Assembly: GCA_013141385.1 (NCBI GenBank) | Contig: JABFRB010000043.1 | Location: forward strand, 1-64,000 | Source of the DNA: Bacteroidales bacterium | GTDB taxonomy: Bacteria; Bacteroidota; Bacteroidia; Bacteroidales; Tenuifilaceae | DNA length: 64,000 nt | Direction: 5' to 3' | Shown: positions 45,394 through 55,140 of the stretch, piece by piece | Position numbering within the stretch: the first letter of the stretch is position 1 | Layout: each line of letters begins with the position of its first letter | Notes under the pieces: model-generated | Databases searched by the model: none | What the model was told of the DNA's origin: nothing | The model's input: only the letters and a program-made list of their open reading frames with translations | Made by a program: the position numbers and the translations under genes

Positions 45394-45430
45394 AATCATT
45401 CAAGGGGTCTTGAAGGCTTCTTGAATGATT
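45394..45430 (-). terminator. Stem-loop after the exported-protein gene
   Basis: aatcattcaag (45394-45404) pairs with cttgaatgatt (45420-45430), starting next to the stop codon of the exported protein. A nested ttcaag/cttgaa pair gives an alternative fold. Likely a transcript end. Confidence 0.7.
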
Positions 45431-46135
45431 TTACTTCTTTTTAATCATTGCCTTTTCGTATGCCTTCATGTCTTTATCGATTAACTCATTAGTATTTTCA
45501 ATTAAAGAAGTTTTGAAGGGTTCGGCTAATGACTTAGCGGGAAAGTTTTGTACAAAACATGCATAATCATCGCATTTTTGAGTATTAATAGGCTCTGTGT
45601 GCTTATATGATAACATTATTTGATCATACATTTCTATTTTCCCATCTTTAAGGTAATAAATGGTAAGGTATGATTGAATCGCCTTAGAGTTCTGTTTACC
45701 TGTGGGAGTCATATCAACAACATACTCACCCCATGTAGAGACAAAATTTTTTAAAGGTTTACCTAATGCAACCCAATCAGGTTCTTTTTTTAGGGATACT
45801 GATGTTCTTACTGGAACTTTAGAGAAATCACCAGCAACAAAAGCAGTGGTATTAAAGTCTTTATTTAGAAGTTCAAGTAACCCATTAACCGCATTAGTAT
45901 ATTCTATAGGTAATGGGGTGGTTTCACTAAAACTCTCACAATTCGTACTAGGTAAATTACTACCAACTTGAGGTATGGTATTTGGGTTATGGCCAATATT
46001 GTCATATTTGAAATAAACTTTAACTTCTTTCGCCAACTCTATCCTTTCCTTCAAGGTTTGTCCGAACACATAAAACACTGTGCTCGATAAAACTATCAGG
46101 GCAAATGCAAACTTTATAAACTTTTCCACAGTCAA
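45431..46135 (-). CDS. Exported protein of unknown function
   Basis: 234 residues with a signal peptide (FIKFAFALIVLSSTVFYVFGQ). The mature part begins TLKERIELAKEVKVYFKYDN, with two Cys residues (QKCDDYACFVQ), and ends in Lys. No domain recognised. Single-gene unit with its own stem-loop terminator. Confidence 0.6.
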   Translation of the reverse strand: MTVEKFIKFAFALIVLSSTVFYVFGQTLKERIELAKEVKVYFKYDNIGHNPNTIPQVGSNLPSTNCESFSETTPLPIEYTNAVNGLLELLNKDFNTTAFVAGDFSKVPVRTSVSLKKEPDWVALGKPLKNFVSTWGEYVVDMTPTGKQNSKAIQSYLTIYYLKDGKIEMYDQIMLSYKHTEPINTQKCDDYACFVQNFPAKSLAEPFKTSLIENTNELIDKDMKAYEKAMIKKK

Positions 46136-46532
46136 ACAGGTTTAAAAAATTCTCAAAACAGTTAATAATTATGCGCAGAATTCAATTTATAAATACACCC
46201 TTTTGGTTAGGCAATTTCGCATTAAATGATCCATTATGCTATTTTATTAATATGACATTTATCATAAACAGGAATGATTGATCATGCAATTCAAGCCTTT
46301 TCTTATCGCCATTCTGTTAGATTCTTAAATATTAACTTGCTTTCAACATTTCTAATCTAAAACAAAAAAGACAGTTAGCTACATTACTTAATTTATTAAA
46401 CATAAATATTTTGGCTTTGTTTAAACATCAAGAATTTATTTTTCCGCCCATCAATTTTATTCAGAAAATCTTATGAAGATTAAACAATTTCAAATAATAT
46501 TGTAATTTATTTACCATATTAAATAAAATACA
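46136..46532. other. Gene-free divergent promoter region
   Basis: About 400 bp between two divergent genes. AT-rich; no clear box, repeat or small gene identified. Confidence 0.4.
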
Positions 46533-47675
46533 ATGAACCTAGAATTTACAGAAGAACAAAAAATGATTCAACAGTCTGCTAGAGACTATACTCAGAGAGA
46601 ACTCCTAAAAGATATTCTTGAAAGAGATGAAAAATGCATTTTTCCTGCGGAGCATATTAAAAAACTGGCTGAACTAGGATTTTTAGGCATGCTAGTTAGT
46701 ACAAAATACGGTGGCAGCGGGATGGATACCATTTCATACGTATTGGCAATAGAGGAGATTTCTAAAGTTGATGCTTCCGTTGGGGTTATCATTTCCGTTA
46801 ATAATTCATTAGTTGCTTATGAATTAGAGGAGTTTGGTACAGAGGAGCAAAAACAAAAATATTTAGTACCTCTAGCTACAGGAGAAAAACTAGGTGCTTT
46901 TCTTTTATCGGAACCAGAAGCTGGTTCTGATGCAACTTCCCAGCACACAAAGGCCATTGATATGGGAGATCATTACCTCATGAATGGTACTAAAAACTGG
47001 ATTACAAACGGTGGTTCAGCTGACACTTACATTGTTATTGCACAAACCGATGCATCAAAAGGGCATAAAGGAATCAACGCATTTATTGTTGATAGGAACT
47101 CAAAAGGGATAACCATTGGGCCACACGAGAATAAAATGGGCATGCGTAGTTCCGATACCCATTCAGTAATGTTTAATGATGTTATTGTTCCAAAGGAAAA
47201 TAGGCTGGGTGAAGACGGTTGGGGTTTTAAAATAGCCATGAAAACCTTAGAGGGTGGTAGGATTGGAATAGCGGCACAAGCACTAGGTTTGGCTTCTGGA
47301 GCCTTAGAACTTGCAGTTAAATATGCAAAAGAGCGAAAAACTTTTGGGACTGAAATAATCAACCACCAAGGCATTGCCTTTAAGCTAGCCGATATGGCTA
47401 CTGAAATTGAAGCGGCTAGGTTTTTATGCCTAAAAGCAGCTTGGCTTAAGGATAATAACAAACCCTATGGTACTGAAAGCGCAATGGCTAAACTATTTGC
47501 TGCTGAAACAGCAATGAAAGTAACTACAGAGGCTGTTCAGATACATGGTGGGTATGGGTATGTAAAAGAATATCACGTTGAAAGGTTAATGAGGGATGCC
47601 AAGCTAACCCAGATATATGAGGGAACTTCTGAGATTCAGAAAATTATTATTGCACGAGCTTTATCTGGAAAATAA
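46533..47675 (+). CDS. Acyl-CoA dehydrogenase (short-chain)
   Basis: 380 residues with the full FAD-dependent family pattern: FLLSEPEAGSDATS, MNGTKNWITNGGSAD, MGMRSSDTHSV, GGRIGIAAQALGLA and the C-terminal catalytic Glu in QIYEGTSEIQKII. Resembles butyryl/isobutyryl-CoA dehydrogenases. Upstream of icmF and the butyrate-kinase-like gene, which points to a C4 acyl-CoA such as isobutyryl- or butyryl-CoA. Confidence 0.9.
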   Translation: MNLEFTEEQKMIQQSARDYTQRELLKDILERDEKCIFPAEHIKKLAELGFLGMLVSTKYGGSGMDTISYVLAIEEISKVDASVGVIISVNNSLVAYELEEFGTEEQKQKYLVPLATGEKLGAFLLSEPEAGSDATSQHTKAIDMGDHYLMNGTKNWITNGGSADTYIVIAQTDASKGHKGINAFIVDRNSKGITIGPHENKMGMRSSDTHSVMFNDVIVPKENRLGEDGWGFKIAMKTLEGGRIGIAAQALGLASGALELAVKYAKERKTFGTEIINHQGIAFKLADMATEIEAARFLCLKAAWLKDNNKPYGTESAMAKLFAAETAMKVTTEAVQIHGGYGYVKEYHVERLMRDAKLTQIYEGTSEIQKIIIARALSGK

Positions 47676-47750
47676 AGTTTAATAACTCACCGCAAAATTT
47701 CAAAATTCAAATTGATGGATTCCTGCATGCGTAGGAATGACAATAAAGAT

Positions 47751-47758
47751 TATTTTTG
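47751..47758 (+). promoter_or_regulatory. Promoter -7 box of icmF
   Basis: TATTTTTG matches TAnnTTTG, 37 nt before the start. No clear -33 box. Suggests icmF may also be transcribed independently of the acyl-CoA dehydrogenase gene. Confidence 0.45.
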
Positions 47759-47795
47759 TAGCTATTTTTAACATTGATTTTAATTAACGCTTTTT

Positions 47796-50700
47796 ATGAC
47801 TACCACCGATCCTTATAAGCCAAAAAATCAAATTCGGATTATTACTGCAACCTCTCTCTTCGATGGGCACGATGCTACAATCAATATCATCCGAAGAATT
47901 ATACAATCAACAGGTGGCGAGGTAATTCATCTCGGACACAACCAATCTGTTGACGATATTGTTAACTGTGCAATTCAAGAAGATGCTCAGGCAATAGCAA
48001 TAACATCTTACCAAGGGGGACACATGGAGTTCTTTAAATACATGTATGATCTCCTCAAGCAGAATGGCTGCGGACATATAAAAATTTTTGGTGGTGGCGG
48101 TGGAGTAATCCTTTCCGATGAAAAGGAGGAGTTACTAAAATATGGGATTGCTGGTTTATACTCGCCCGATGATGGCCGAACCATGGGCCTACAGGGGATG
48201 ATAAATGATCTTTTACAAAAATCAGATTTTCCCTTAGGTGAAAAAAAGATCGATCTGAAAAAGGTTAGCAAAAAGGATCACTACGAAATTGCTTCGTTAA
48301 TATCAAAAGTTGAGAATTTCCCTGAACTTGCAAAAGAGTTCCAACCCCTATTAGACGAACAATCCAAGAAATCAAAAACTCCCATTATAGGAATAACAGG
48401 AACAGGTGGTGCTGGCAAGTCTTCGCTGGTTGATGAACTCGTACGCCGATTTTTTGATTTATATCCCAATTTAGCCATTGGAATTGTATCTGTTGATCCA
48501 TCGAAACGGAAAAGTGGCGGTGCGCTTCTCGGCGATAGAATTAGGATGAACGCTATTAACCATCCAAATATCTACATGCGCTCCCTTGCTACCCGGCAGG
48601 CTAATTTAGCACTATCAACACATGTTCATGATACAGTAAATATTCTGAAATATGCTGGCTATGATTTAATAATTCTCGAATCATCGGGCATTGGGCAGTC
48701 AGATACCGAGATTGTTGATCACAGTGATATTTACTGCTACGTGATGACACCTGAGTATGGTGCTCCTTCTCAGCTTGAGAAAATTGCTATGCTCGATTAT
48801 GCCGATATTATCGCTCTAAATAAATTCGATAAACAGGGTGCTTTGGATGCCATCCGCGATATTAAGAAACAGTATCAGCGAAATTGCAAACTATTCGATA
48901 TAGATACTGAAAATATGCCTGTTTACGGCACTATTGCATCCCAGTACAATAACGAAGGCTTGAATATCTTTTTTGAGAAACTAAAAGATATTATCACCAA
49001 AAAAACTGGTTTTACTTTTCCCATAACCCATCATACTCTTAGGCTAAATAATCATACCGAACACATAATACCAAGCAGTAGGGTCAGATACCTAGCGGAG
49101 ATTGCTCAAACAGCCCGTGATTATAACCAAAAGGTTGAAGAGCAGGCAGAATTGGCTAATAGATTGCAAGCATTAACCCAATCTCTGAAGGAATTCAAAG
49201 ATTATCCAGATGCACAAATCCTTATTAGACAAATAAACGAAAAGATATCCTCGATTAAGGATGAGATTAGCAAAGAGAACATATCAACTATTGAGAACTG
49301 GGAGCAAAAGAAGAAACGATACAGAGATGAATACTATGAGTACGAGGTAAGGGGTAAAAAGATAAGGGTTGAAACCCACGTCAAAACCCTTTCAAACTCA
49401 ATAATTCCTAAAATTGCCATGCCCTCATATACATCTTGGGGCGATATCCTTAAATGGACTTTAAGAGAAAATGTTCCCGGAGAATACCCTTACGCAGCAG
49501 GTGTATTCCCATTTAAGCGGGAAAACGAGGATCCAACCCGAATGTTTGCCGGAGAGGGTGGCCCCGAAAGAACCAATAAGCGATTCCACTACCTCTCTGC
49601 TGGACAAAAAGCAAAGCGGCTCTCAACCGCCTTTGACTCGGTTACCCTGTACGGTGCCGATCCAGATATTCGTCCCGATATCTTTGGAAAAGTTGGTAAT
49701 TCAGGGGTTTCAATTGCATGTTTAGATGATGCAAAAAAACTCTATTCTGGTTTTGATTTGCTAGATATTTCCACATCTGTATCGATGACCATTAACGGCC
49801 CTGCACCAATTATGGTTGGGTATTTTTTGAATGCCGCTATCGATCAGCGGTGTGAGAAATATATTAAAGCGAATGGTCTTGAGAGTGAGGTAAATGCTAA
49901 AATCGACAAGATTTTCAAACAAAGAGGAATAAAAAAACCTGAATATCAGGGTCAATTACCCGATTCAAATAATGGTTTAGGTTTAATGTTACTGGGTGTT
50001 ACAGGCGATCAGGTTCTACCAAAAGATATATACGATAAACTTAAAACCGAAACTCTTCAAACCGTAAGAGGTACAATACAAGCGGATATCTTAAAGGAGG
50101 ATCAGGCGCAGAATACCTGCATCTTCTCTACCGATTTTGCCCTAAAAATGATGGGGGATATTCAGGAATATTTTATCAAGCATTGTGTTAAGAACTACTA
50201 TTCTGTTTCGATATCCGGCTATCATATTGCCGAAGCGGGCGCAAATCCAATTTCCCAACTTGCGTTTACGCTTGCAAATGGGTTTACCTACGTTGAGTAC
50301 TACCTATCAAGAGGAATGCATATTGATGATTTTGCACCAAACCTCTCATTCTTTTTCTCGAATGGAATAGATCCTGAATACTCCGTAATTGGTCGTGTTG
50401 CTAGGATTATCTGGGCAAAAGCCATGAAACATAAGTATAAAGCAAATTCTAATTCTCAGAAACTTAAATATCATATTCAAACATCGGGAAGATCTTTACA
50501 CTCACAGGAAATTGAGTTTAATGATATCCGAACAACCCTTCAAGCCTTATCAGCAATTTACGACAACTGTAATTCGTTACACACAAATGCCTACGACGAG
50601 GCTATTACAACTCCAACCGAAGAATCTGTTCGTAGAGCAATGGCAATACAGATGATTATTAACCACGAGTATGGTTTGGCGAAAAATCAGAACTCGCTCC

Positions 50701-51167
50701 AGGGCTCATTTATAATCGAAGAGTTAACTAATCTTGTGGAGGAGGCAGTACTTCAAGAGTTTGAAAGGATTACAGAAAGAGGAGGTGTTCTTGGGGCAAT
50801 GGAAACCATGTACCAACGTGGTAAAATTCAAAGCGAATCCTTGTACTATGAGACAATGAAACATAGCGGAGAATTGCCAATTATGGGCGTAAATACATTT
50901 TTATCGTCAACGGGCTCTCCAACTATTGTTCCTAAGGAGGTAATTAGAGCCACCCAGCAGGAGAAAGACTATCAGGTAAGTATGGTTAAATCAATCCATA
51001 AAGCCAATAGGGATATTTCAACTGGTCTTCTTTCCGACCTAAAGAATGCTGTACTTGAAAACAAAAATACATTTGATTATCTACTTGAGGCTGCTAAGTA
51101 TTGTAGTATTGGGCAGATAACCCAAACACTTTACGAGGTAGGTGGGCAGTATAGAAGGAATATGTAG
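47796..51167 (+). CDS. icmF: Fused isobutyryl-CoA mutase (IcmF)
   Basis: 1123 residues in IcmF order: B12-binding domain (~13-145, with [13 protein letters not shown] carrying the lower-ligand His), then a MeaB-like G domain (P-loop GTGGAGKSS near residue 205, later NKFDKQGA), linker, and the mutase TIM barrel from ~550 ([38 protein letters not shown]) to the end. The [12 protein letters not shown] block is the IcmF form; methylmalonyl-CoA mutase reads FRPWTIRQ-like here. Interconverts isobutyryl-CoA and butyryl-CoA with coenzyme B12 and self-chaperones with GTP. Neighbours are acyl-CoA dehydrogenase and a butyrate-kinase-like gene. Confidence 0.93.
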   Translation: MTTTDPYKPKNQIRIITATSLFDGHDATINIIRRIIQSTGGEVIHLGHNQSVDDIVNCAIQEDAQAIAITSYQGGHMEFFKYMYDLLKQNGCGHIKIFGGGGGVILSDEKEELLKYGIAGLYSPDDGRTMGLQGMINDLLQKSDFPLGEKKIDLKKVSKKDHYEIASLISKVENFPELAKEFQPLLDEQSKKSKTPIIGITGTGGAGKSSLVDELVRRFFDLYPNLAIGIVSVDPSKRKSGGALLGDRIRMNAINHPNIYMRSLATRQANLALSTHVHDTVNILKYAGYDLIILESSGIGQSDTEIVDHSDIYCYVMTPEYGAPSQLEKIAMLDYADIIALNKFDKQGALDAIRDIKKQYQRNCKLFDIDTENMPVYGTIASQYNNEGLNIFFEKLKDIITKKTGFTFPITHHTLRLNNHTEHIIPSSRVRYLAEIAQTARDYNQKVEEQAELANRLQALTQSLKEFKDYPDAQILIRQINEKISSIKDEISKENISTIENWEQKKKRYRDEYYEYEVRGKKIRVETHVKTLSNSIIPKIAMPSYTSWGDILKWTLRENVPGEYPYAAGVFPFKRENEDPTRMFAGEGGPERTNKRFHYLSAGQKAKRLSTAFDSVTLYGADPDIRPDIFGKVGNSGVSIACLDDAKKLYSGFDLLDISTSVSMTINGPAPIMVGYFLNAAIDQRCEKYIKANGLESEVNAKIDKIFKQRGIKKPEYQGQLPDSNNGLGLMLLGVTGDQVLPKDIYDKLKTETLQTVRGTIQADILKEDQAQNTCIFSTDFALKMMGDIQEYFIKHCVKNYYSVSISGYHIAEAGANPISQLAFTLANGFTYVEYYLSRGMHIDDFAPNLSFFFSNGIDPEYSVIGRVARIIWAKAMKHKYKANSNSQKLKYHIQTSGRSLHSQEIEFNDIRTTLQALSAIYDNCNSLHTNAYDEAITTPTEESVRRAMAIQMIINHEYGLAKNQNSLQGSFIIEELTNLVEEAVLQEFERITERGGVLGAMETMYQRGKIQSESLYYETMKHSGELPIMGVNTFLSSTGSPTIVPKEVIRATQQEKDYQVSMVKSIHKANRDISTGLLSDLKNAVLENKNTFDYLLEAAKYCSIGQITQTLYEVGGQYRRNM

Positions 51168-51265
51168 CAAAGCAAACATTACATTAAAACAAGAACGATT
51201 CAACCTGTAACAAGTAAATTGATCAAAAGATCAAAATTGTTTATTTTTATTAATAATTTGCAGTC

Positions 51266-52363
51266 ATGAACTATAAAGTAAGTTACTCACAATCGAACCT
51301 AATCCTTGCGATTAACCCTAGATATCCGTTCACCAAAATTGGCGTTTATAACAATAATAAATTGATCTTTCTTAAAAAGGTAAATCATTCTGAAGACAAT
51401 TTAAGAATCTTTAAAGATTGTAGAAAACTAGCTATTATTAGAAAAAATGCTGTTTTAAAGGAGTTGGTTGATAACAATATTCCTTTGAATGATATAAGAG
51501 TTGTTATTACACGTGGTGGGCTTACAAAACCTGTTAAATCGGGGGTGTATCATATTAACGAAAATGTGGTAAAGGATCTTGGCGACTGCAAAATGGGTAA
51601 GGATATTGTAAACATTGGGGGTCTAATTGCATCCGCAATATCTAAAGAACTCCTTAATGCTCATGCTTTTATTGCCGACTCCGTTGTTGTTGATGAATTT
51701 GATGATCTTGCCCGCGTAACTGGTTTACCAGAACTACAACGACGATCAATATTTCATGCCCTAAATCAAAAAGCGGCTGCACGTAAATACGCCCTGTCCA
51801 TTGGAAAAAAATACGAAGATCTTAATCTGATTGTTGCATATCTGGGAACAGGTATTACTGTTAGCGCTCATAAGAAAAGCTTAGTTGTTGATTCTAATAC
51901 AGGATTCGATGGCGATGGCCCCTTTTCACCAATTAGAGCCGGTAGTTTACCCACGGGAGATTTAATAAATCTCTGTTTTAGCGGGAAATACACTCAGGAT
52001 GAGTTACTAACAAAAGTAAGCATTGAGGGTGGGTTGTATGCACATCTCGGAACATTTAGCGGAGAAGAGGTGGATTCTAGAGTTCAAAATGGAGATCAGA
52101 AAGCCGCTTTTATTTTTGAAGCAATGGCATATCAGGTTTCTAAGGCGATAGGTTCAATGTACCCTGCGCTTAATGGAGAAGTAGATGCAATTATTATTAC
52201 TGGCGGTATTGCCCATAGTCAATGGTTTGTGCGTAAAATAACTGAACGGGTAAATAAACTAGCACAGGTAATTGTTTACCCCGGAGCCGATGATATTGAA
52301 ACTCTGGCAATGAGAGGTCTTTCGGTTATAAACGGGGATGAAGAGGTGCATGAGTATGAATAA
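51266..52363 (+). CDS. Butyrate/branched-chain-fatty-acid kinase homologue with an altered first motif
   Basis: 365 residues of the acetate/butyrate kinase (ASKHA) family. Conserved: ITRGGLTKPVKSGVYHIN, ARVTGLPELQRRSIFHALNQ, LIVAYLGTGITVSAHKKS, GDGPFSPIRAGSLP and IIITGGIAHSQWF. The N-terminal phosphate-binding motif, normally NPGSTSTKI, reads NPRYPFTKI (residues 17-25), so the Gly-Ser-Thr-Ser loop is lost. The enzyme would make butyrate or isobutyrate and ATP from acyl-phosphate, consistent with icmF upstream; activity with this loop is doubtful. No phosphate butyryltransferase in the window. Confidence 0.8.
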   Translation: MNYKVSYSQSNLILAINPRYPFTKIGVYNNNKLIFLKKVNHSEDNLRIFKDCRKLAIIRKNAVLKELVDNNIPLNDIRVVITRGGLTKPVKSGVYHINENVVKDLGDCKMGKDIVNIGGLIASAISKELLNAHAFIADSVVVDEFDDLARVTGLPELQRRSIFHALNQKAAARKYALSIGKKYEDLNLIVAYLGTGITVSAHKKSLVVDSNTGFDGDGPFSPIRAGSLPTGDLINLCFSGKYTQDELLTKVSIEGGLYAHLGTFSGEEVDSRVQNGDQKAAFIFEAMAYQVSKAIGSMYPALNGEVDAIIITGGIAHSQWFVRKITERVNKLAQVIVYPGADDIETLAMRGLSVINGDEEVHEYE

Positions 52364-52452
52364 AGAATGGAATAATGGAAAAGAATGTTTAACACTCACA
52401 ACTCCAATATTCTATCATCCCATTTAAAAACAATTGTTGAAATCTTGCCGCT

Positions 52453-52538
52453 CTACTTTTGAGCCACACTCTTAATAGTATCCTCAATATACTTATCGGA
52501 TACTTGAATCGCAACCACTTCGCCTTTAACGGTAATCC
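52453..52538 (-). pseudogene. C-terminal remnant of an unknown gene
   Basis: The minus strand reads SGITVKGEVVAIQVSDKYIE and then DTIKSVAQK before a stop at 52453. It is open only up to the edge of the REP-like repeat, which seems to have replaced the rest. Parent gene not recognised. Confidence 0.35.
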
Positions 52539-52669
52539 CGCTAGGCAAAATCTGCGACTTCGTCTTTTTTAAACAGAGATATCCTGACCGCACTAATTAA
52601 AAAAAAATTATACTAGCGTATAACTCAACAAGCCATATCGATTGTTGGCTATCTTGGTTGCAAAACTAA
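52537..52669 (-). repeat. Degenerate inverted copy of REP-like repeat plus helix-hairpin-helix tail fragment
   Basis: 52537-52599 is the reverse of the 5346-5409 unit with the palindrome region replaced. 52628-52669 is the reverse of part of 5083-5126/8989-9033 (for example caacaagccatatcgattgt). The order of both blocks is the mirror of the 5-kb locus, with the material between deleted. Confidence 0.6.
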
Positions 52670-52757
52670 TACCCTATCGATGAAATTCTCAGATGCTGCT
52701 GACATAGGGTTGACACTAATGGGTGTTTAATTTGCTTGAAAATTGAAATAGTAAATT

Positions 52758-53738
52758 ATGATAATAGAAAACTTTAGGCCATTTGACGGTCAACACTGTG
52801 AAACAACAGCAACTGGGACTTTATTGCGACAATTAAATATTGATTTGACAGAACCAATGCTTTTTGGTTTGGGCGAAGGGCTCGGTTTTATTTTTTGGAA
52901 CATGAAAACGATGGACTTTCCTTTCATTGGCGGTCGAGTAAAGCCAGATGCAATAACTCATAATATTGCTAAAAACTTGAACCTTGAGTTGATAGTTAAA
53001 GAAACATCATCTCAGCAAAAAGCGTGGGATAATGTAAAATGGTTTATAGACAGGGGGCAAGTTGTTGGGTTGAAATTAGATTGTTATCATCTTGAATATT
53101 TTTCAAGACCTTTTCATTTTGCAGCCCATTATGCTGCTTTATATGGATATGACAATGATACTGCATATTTGGTTGATACTATGCAACAAGGAGGTAAAGT
53201 AAAAACATCGTTGAAGAGTTTAGCATTGGCAAGAGCAGAAAAAGGATCAATGTCCTCCAATAGTTTGTATTACACTATTAATAAATCTGACAAATCCATA
53301 GATTTAAGAAATGCTGTAATGACGGCAATTAGAAACAATGCCAAAGAATATCTTAATCCACCAATTACAAACATTAGTTACAAAGGAATTTTAAAGACAA
53401 GTTCAGAAATAATAAAATGGTTTCATCGCAGCAAAAATATTGAAAACGAATTTCAAACCACCGCTATGCTTATGGAAAAAGCTGGTACTGGTGGGGCATT
53501 GTTTCGAAATCTTTATCGAGATTTTTTAGGTGAAAGTTTTGACCTGCTTAAACTTGATAAAATAAAAGCTGGACATGTTGCATTTACAGATATTGCATCT
53601 CTTTGGATTTCTGTGTCTGAACTATTTGAAATGACGGCTAAAACAAATGACATAAAATATCTAAATAAAGCATCGGATATAATGAAAGATATTTCAGCGA
53701 AGGAAAAAGGTGCAATGGAAATACTTATAACAATATAA
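52758..53738 (+). CDS. BtrH N-terminal-domain/DUF4872-like protein
   Basis: 326 residues. It begins FRPFDGQHCETTATGTLLRQ, with a Cys in the position of the BtrH nucleophile, then LFGLGEGLGFIFW and HYAALYGYDNDTAYLVDTMQ. This matches BtrH_N (butirosin acyl-transfer protein H) followed by the DUF4872 segment. BtrH moves an acyl group from an acyl-carrier protein to an aminoglycoside; here no antibiotic-synthesis genes are near, so the role is open (peptidase- or acyltransferase-like). Single-gene unit. Confidence 0.75.
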   Translation: MIIENFRPFDGQHCETTATGTLLRQLNIDLTEPMLFGLGEGLGFIFWNMKTMDFPFIGGRVKPDAITHNIAKNLNLELIVKETSSQQKAWDNVKWFIDRGQVVGLKLDCYHLEYFSRPFHFAAHYAALYGYDNDTAYLVDTMQQGGKVKTSLKSLALARAEKGSMSSNSLYYTINKSDKSIDLRNAVMTAIRNNAKEYLNPPITNISYKGILKTSSEIIKWFHRSKNIENEFQTTAMLMEKAGTGGALFRNLYRDFLGESFDLLKLDKIKAGHVAFTDIASLWISVSELFEMTAKTNDIKYLNKASDIMKDISAKEKGAMEILITI

Positions 53739-53988
53739 TCAGCACATAACATACTAACAATCAATGATTCAGTATTCGAAGAAAAAAAATTAGAGGAACT
53801 CCATCAAATAAAATAAATGGAGTGATTTTTAATTACATTATTCCATTGCATAAAGCATGTTTTCGGTATTTTATTCACTCCTTAATAAGGATTAGATTAT
53901 TGTTCTTATTCTCTGGAAATATTTGTTTGATGAAAATAATCAAATTCTAATATTTACAGTATTATCTTGCAAACAAAAAATAACTACT

Positions 53989-54459
53989 ATGTCATCAATA
54001 GACACAACTGACAAAATTATTGCCATTACAGCTATTTTAAATTGCTCGGCTGATACTGCATTTAATTACTTTGTTAGCAATGCCCATTTGGAAAAATGGC
54101 TGACAATAAAAGCTGATGTTGAGCTAAAGGAGAGCGGGAAATACGAATTGTTTTGGAGTCCAGACGATCCAGACAGGACGAATAATAGCACTTTCGGTTG
54201 TAAGATTTTATCTTTTGAAAAGCCTAACTATTTAAATTTTGAATGGCGAGGCAATTCTGAACAAAAGGAATTTATGAATAATGTGAGACCACTTACCAAT
54301 GTAACAGTGATTTTCTCCAAACTTGATAAGGAAAAAACAAAAGTTACTGTATTACATACTGGTTAGAAACAGGATGAGGATTGGGAAAAGGCACGTCAAT
54401 ATTTTATTAGGGCATGGACTGGTGCTATAAAACAACTTGAAGTATTAATAAACCATTAA
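53989..54459 (+). pseudogene. SRPBCC/AHSA1-family gene interrupted by TAG
   Basis: From ATG 53989 (MSSIDTTDKIIAITAILNCS) the frame stops at TAG 54364-54366 after VLHTG, then continues in the same frame as KQDEDWEKARQYFIRAWTGA to a TAA at 54457-54459. Family proteins have a Trp at the stop (HTGW-x-x-x-x-W), so TGG probably became TAG. Full frame 157 codons. SRPBCC proteins bind lipids or hydrophobic ligands; loss of the C-terminal helix should inactivate it. Confidence 0.75.
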
Positions 54460-54564
54460 TAGTACACCCTGAGTTTCTTTAGCCGTAACGCATTAATAAT
54501 TAAATGCTTTGTACGAATAAAGTTAAACAACTCCTAACAGAATTGATGTTAAAATACTTTACTT

Positions 54565-55089
54565 ATGAGCAATGAAGATTACACTATACGCAATGCAAAG
54601 CCTGGTGAATTTGAAGAAATAGGAAAACTTATGGTTTTGGTCTATTCACAATTAGATGGATTTCCAAAAATCTCCGAGCAACCAGAATACTATAAAATGC
54701 TTGCCAATGTTGGAGAATTGACAAAGAAGCCCGAAACGGAGCTTTTGGTAGCTGTTTCAGGTGAAGGAAAAATTGGAGGATGTGTTGTGTATTTTGGTGA
54801 TATGCAGTATTATGGCTCTGGAGGTACTGCAACTCAAGAGAAAAATGCCTCGGGATTTAGGCTATTAGCAGTAGATCCTTCAATTCGAGGGAAAGGACTT
54901 GGTAAACTTTTAACCATCGCATGCATCAACAAAGCGAGAGATAAAAATCAACCTCAAATGGTTATTCATACAACAACGGCCATGCAAACCGCTTGGAAAA
55001 TGTATGAAAAACTAGGTTTTAAAAGGTCAGAAGATGTAGACTTTATGCAAGGAAAACTTCCTGTATTTGGCTTTAGATTAATGCTTTAG
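54565..55089 (+). CDS. GNAT-family N-acetyltransferase
   Basis: 174 residues. GNAT core: LLVAVSGEGKIGGCVVYFG, FRLLAVDPSIRGKGLGKLL (acetyl-CoA loop R-G-x-G-x-G) and MYEKLGFKR. The N-terminal 30 residues carry YTIRNAKPGEFEEIGKLMV typical of the family. Substrate unknown. Short intergenic distance on both sides. Confidence 0.88.
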   Translation: MSNEDYTIRNAKPGEFEEIGKLMVLVYSQLDGFPKISEQPEYYKMLANVGELTKKPETELLVAVSGEGKIGGCVVYFGDMQYYGSGGTATQEKNASGFRLLAVDPSIRGKGLGKLLTIACINKARDKNQPQMVIHTTTAMQTAWKMYEKLGFKRSEDVDFMQGKLPVFGFRLML

Positions 55090-55140
55090 TATAGGTCAAG
55101 AACATCCATGATAGGTTAAATGATTCGTTAAAATTGATTC

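Larger units (their letters stand above)
52364..52757. other. Intergenic region with gene remnant and inverted repeat copies
   Basis: No intact gene. Contains a short C-terminal coding remnant at 52453-52538 (minus), a degenerate inverted copy of the REP-like repeat at 52537-52599 and an inverted piece of the helix-hairpin-helix gene tail at 52628-52669. Confidence 0.65.

Noticed and set aside
526-54459. General TAG recoding (amber readthrough)
   Set aside because: purE and lysS end normally at TAG, and the ISL3 remnant is broken by TGA; separate pseudogene events are simpler.
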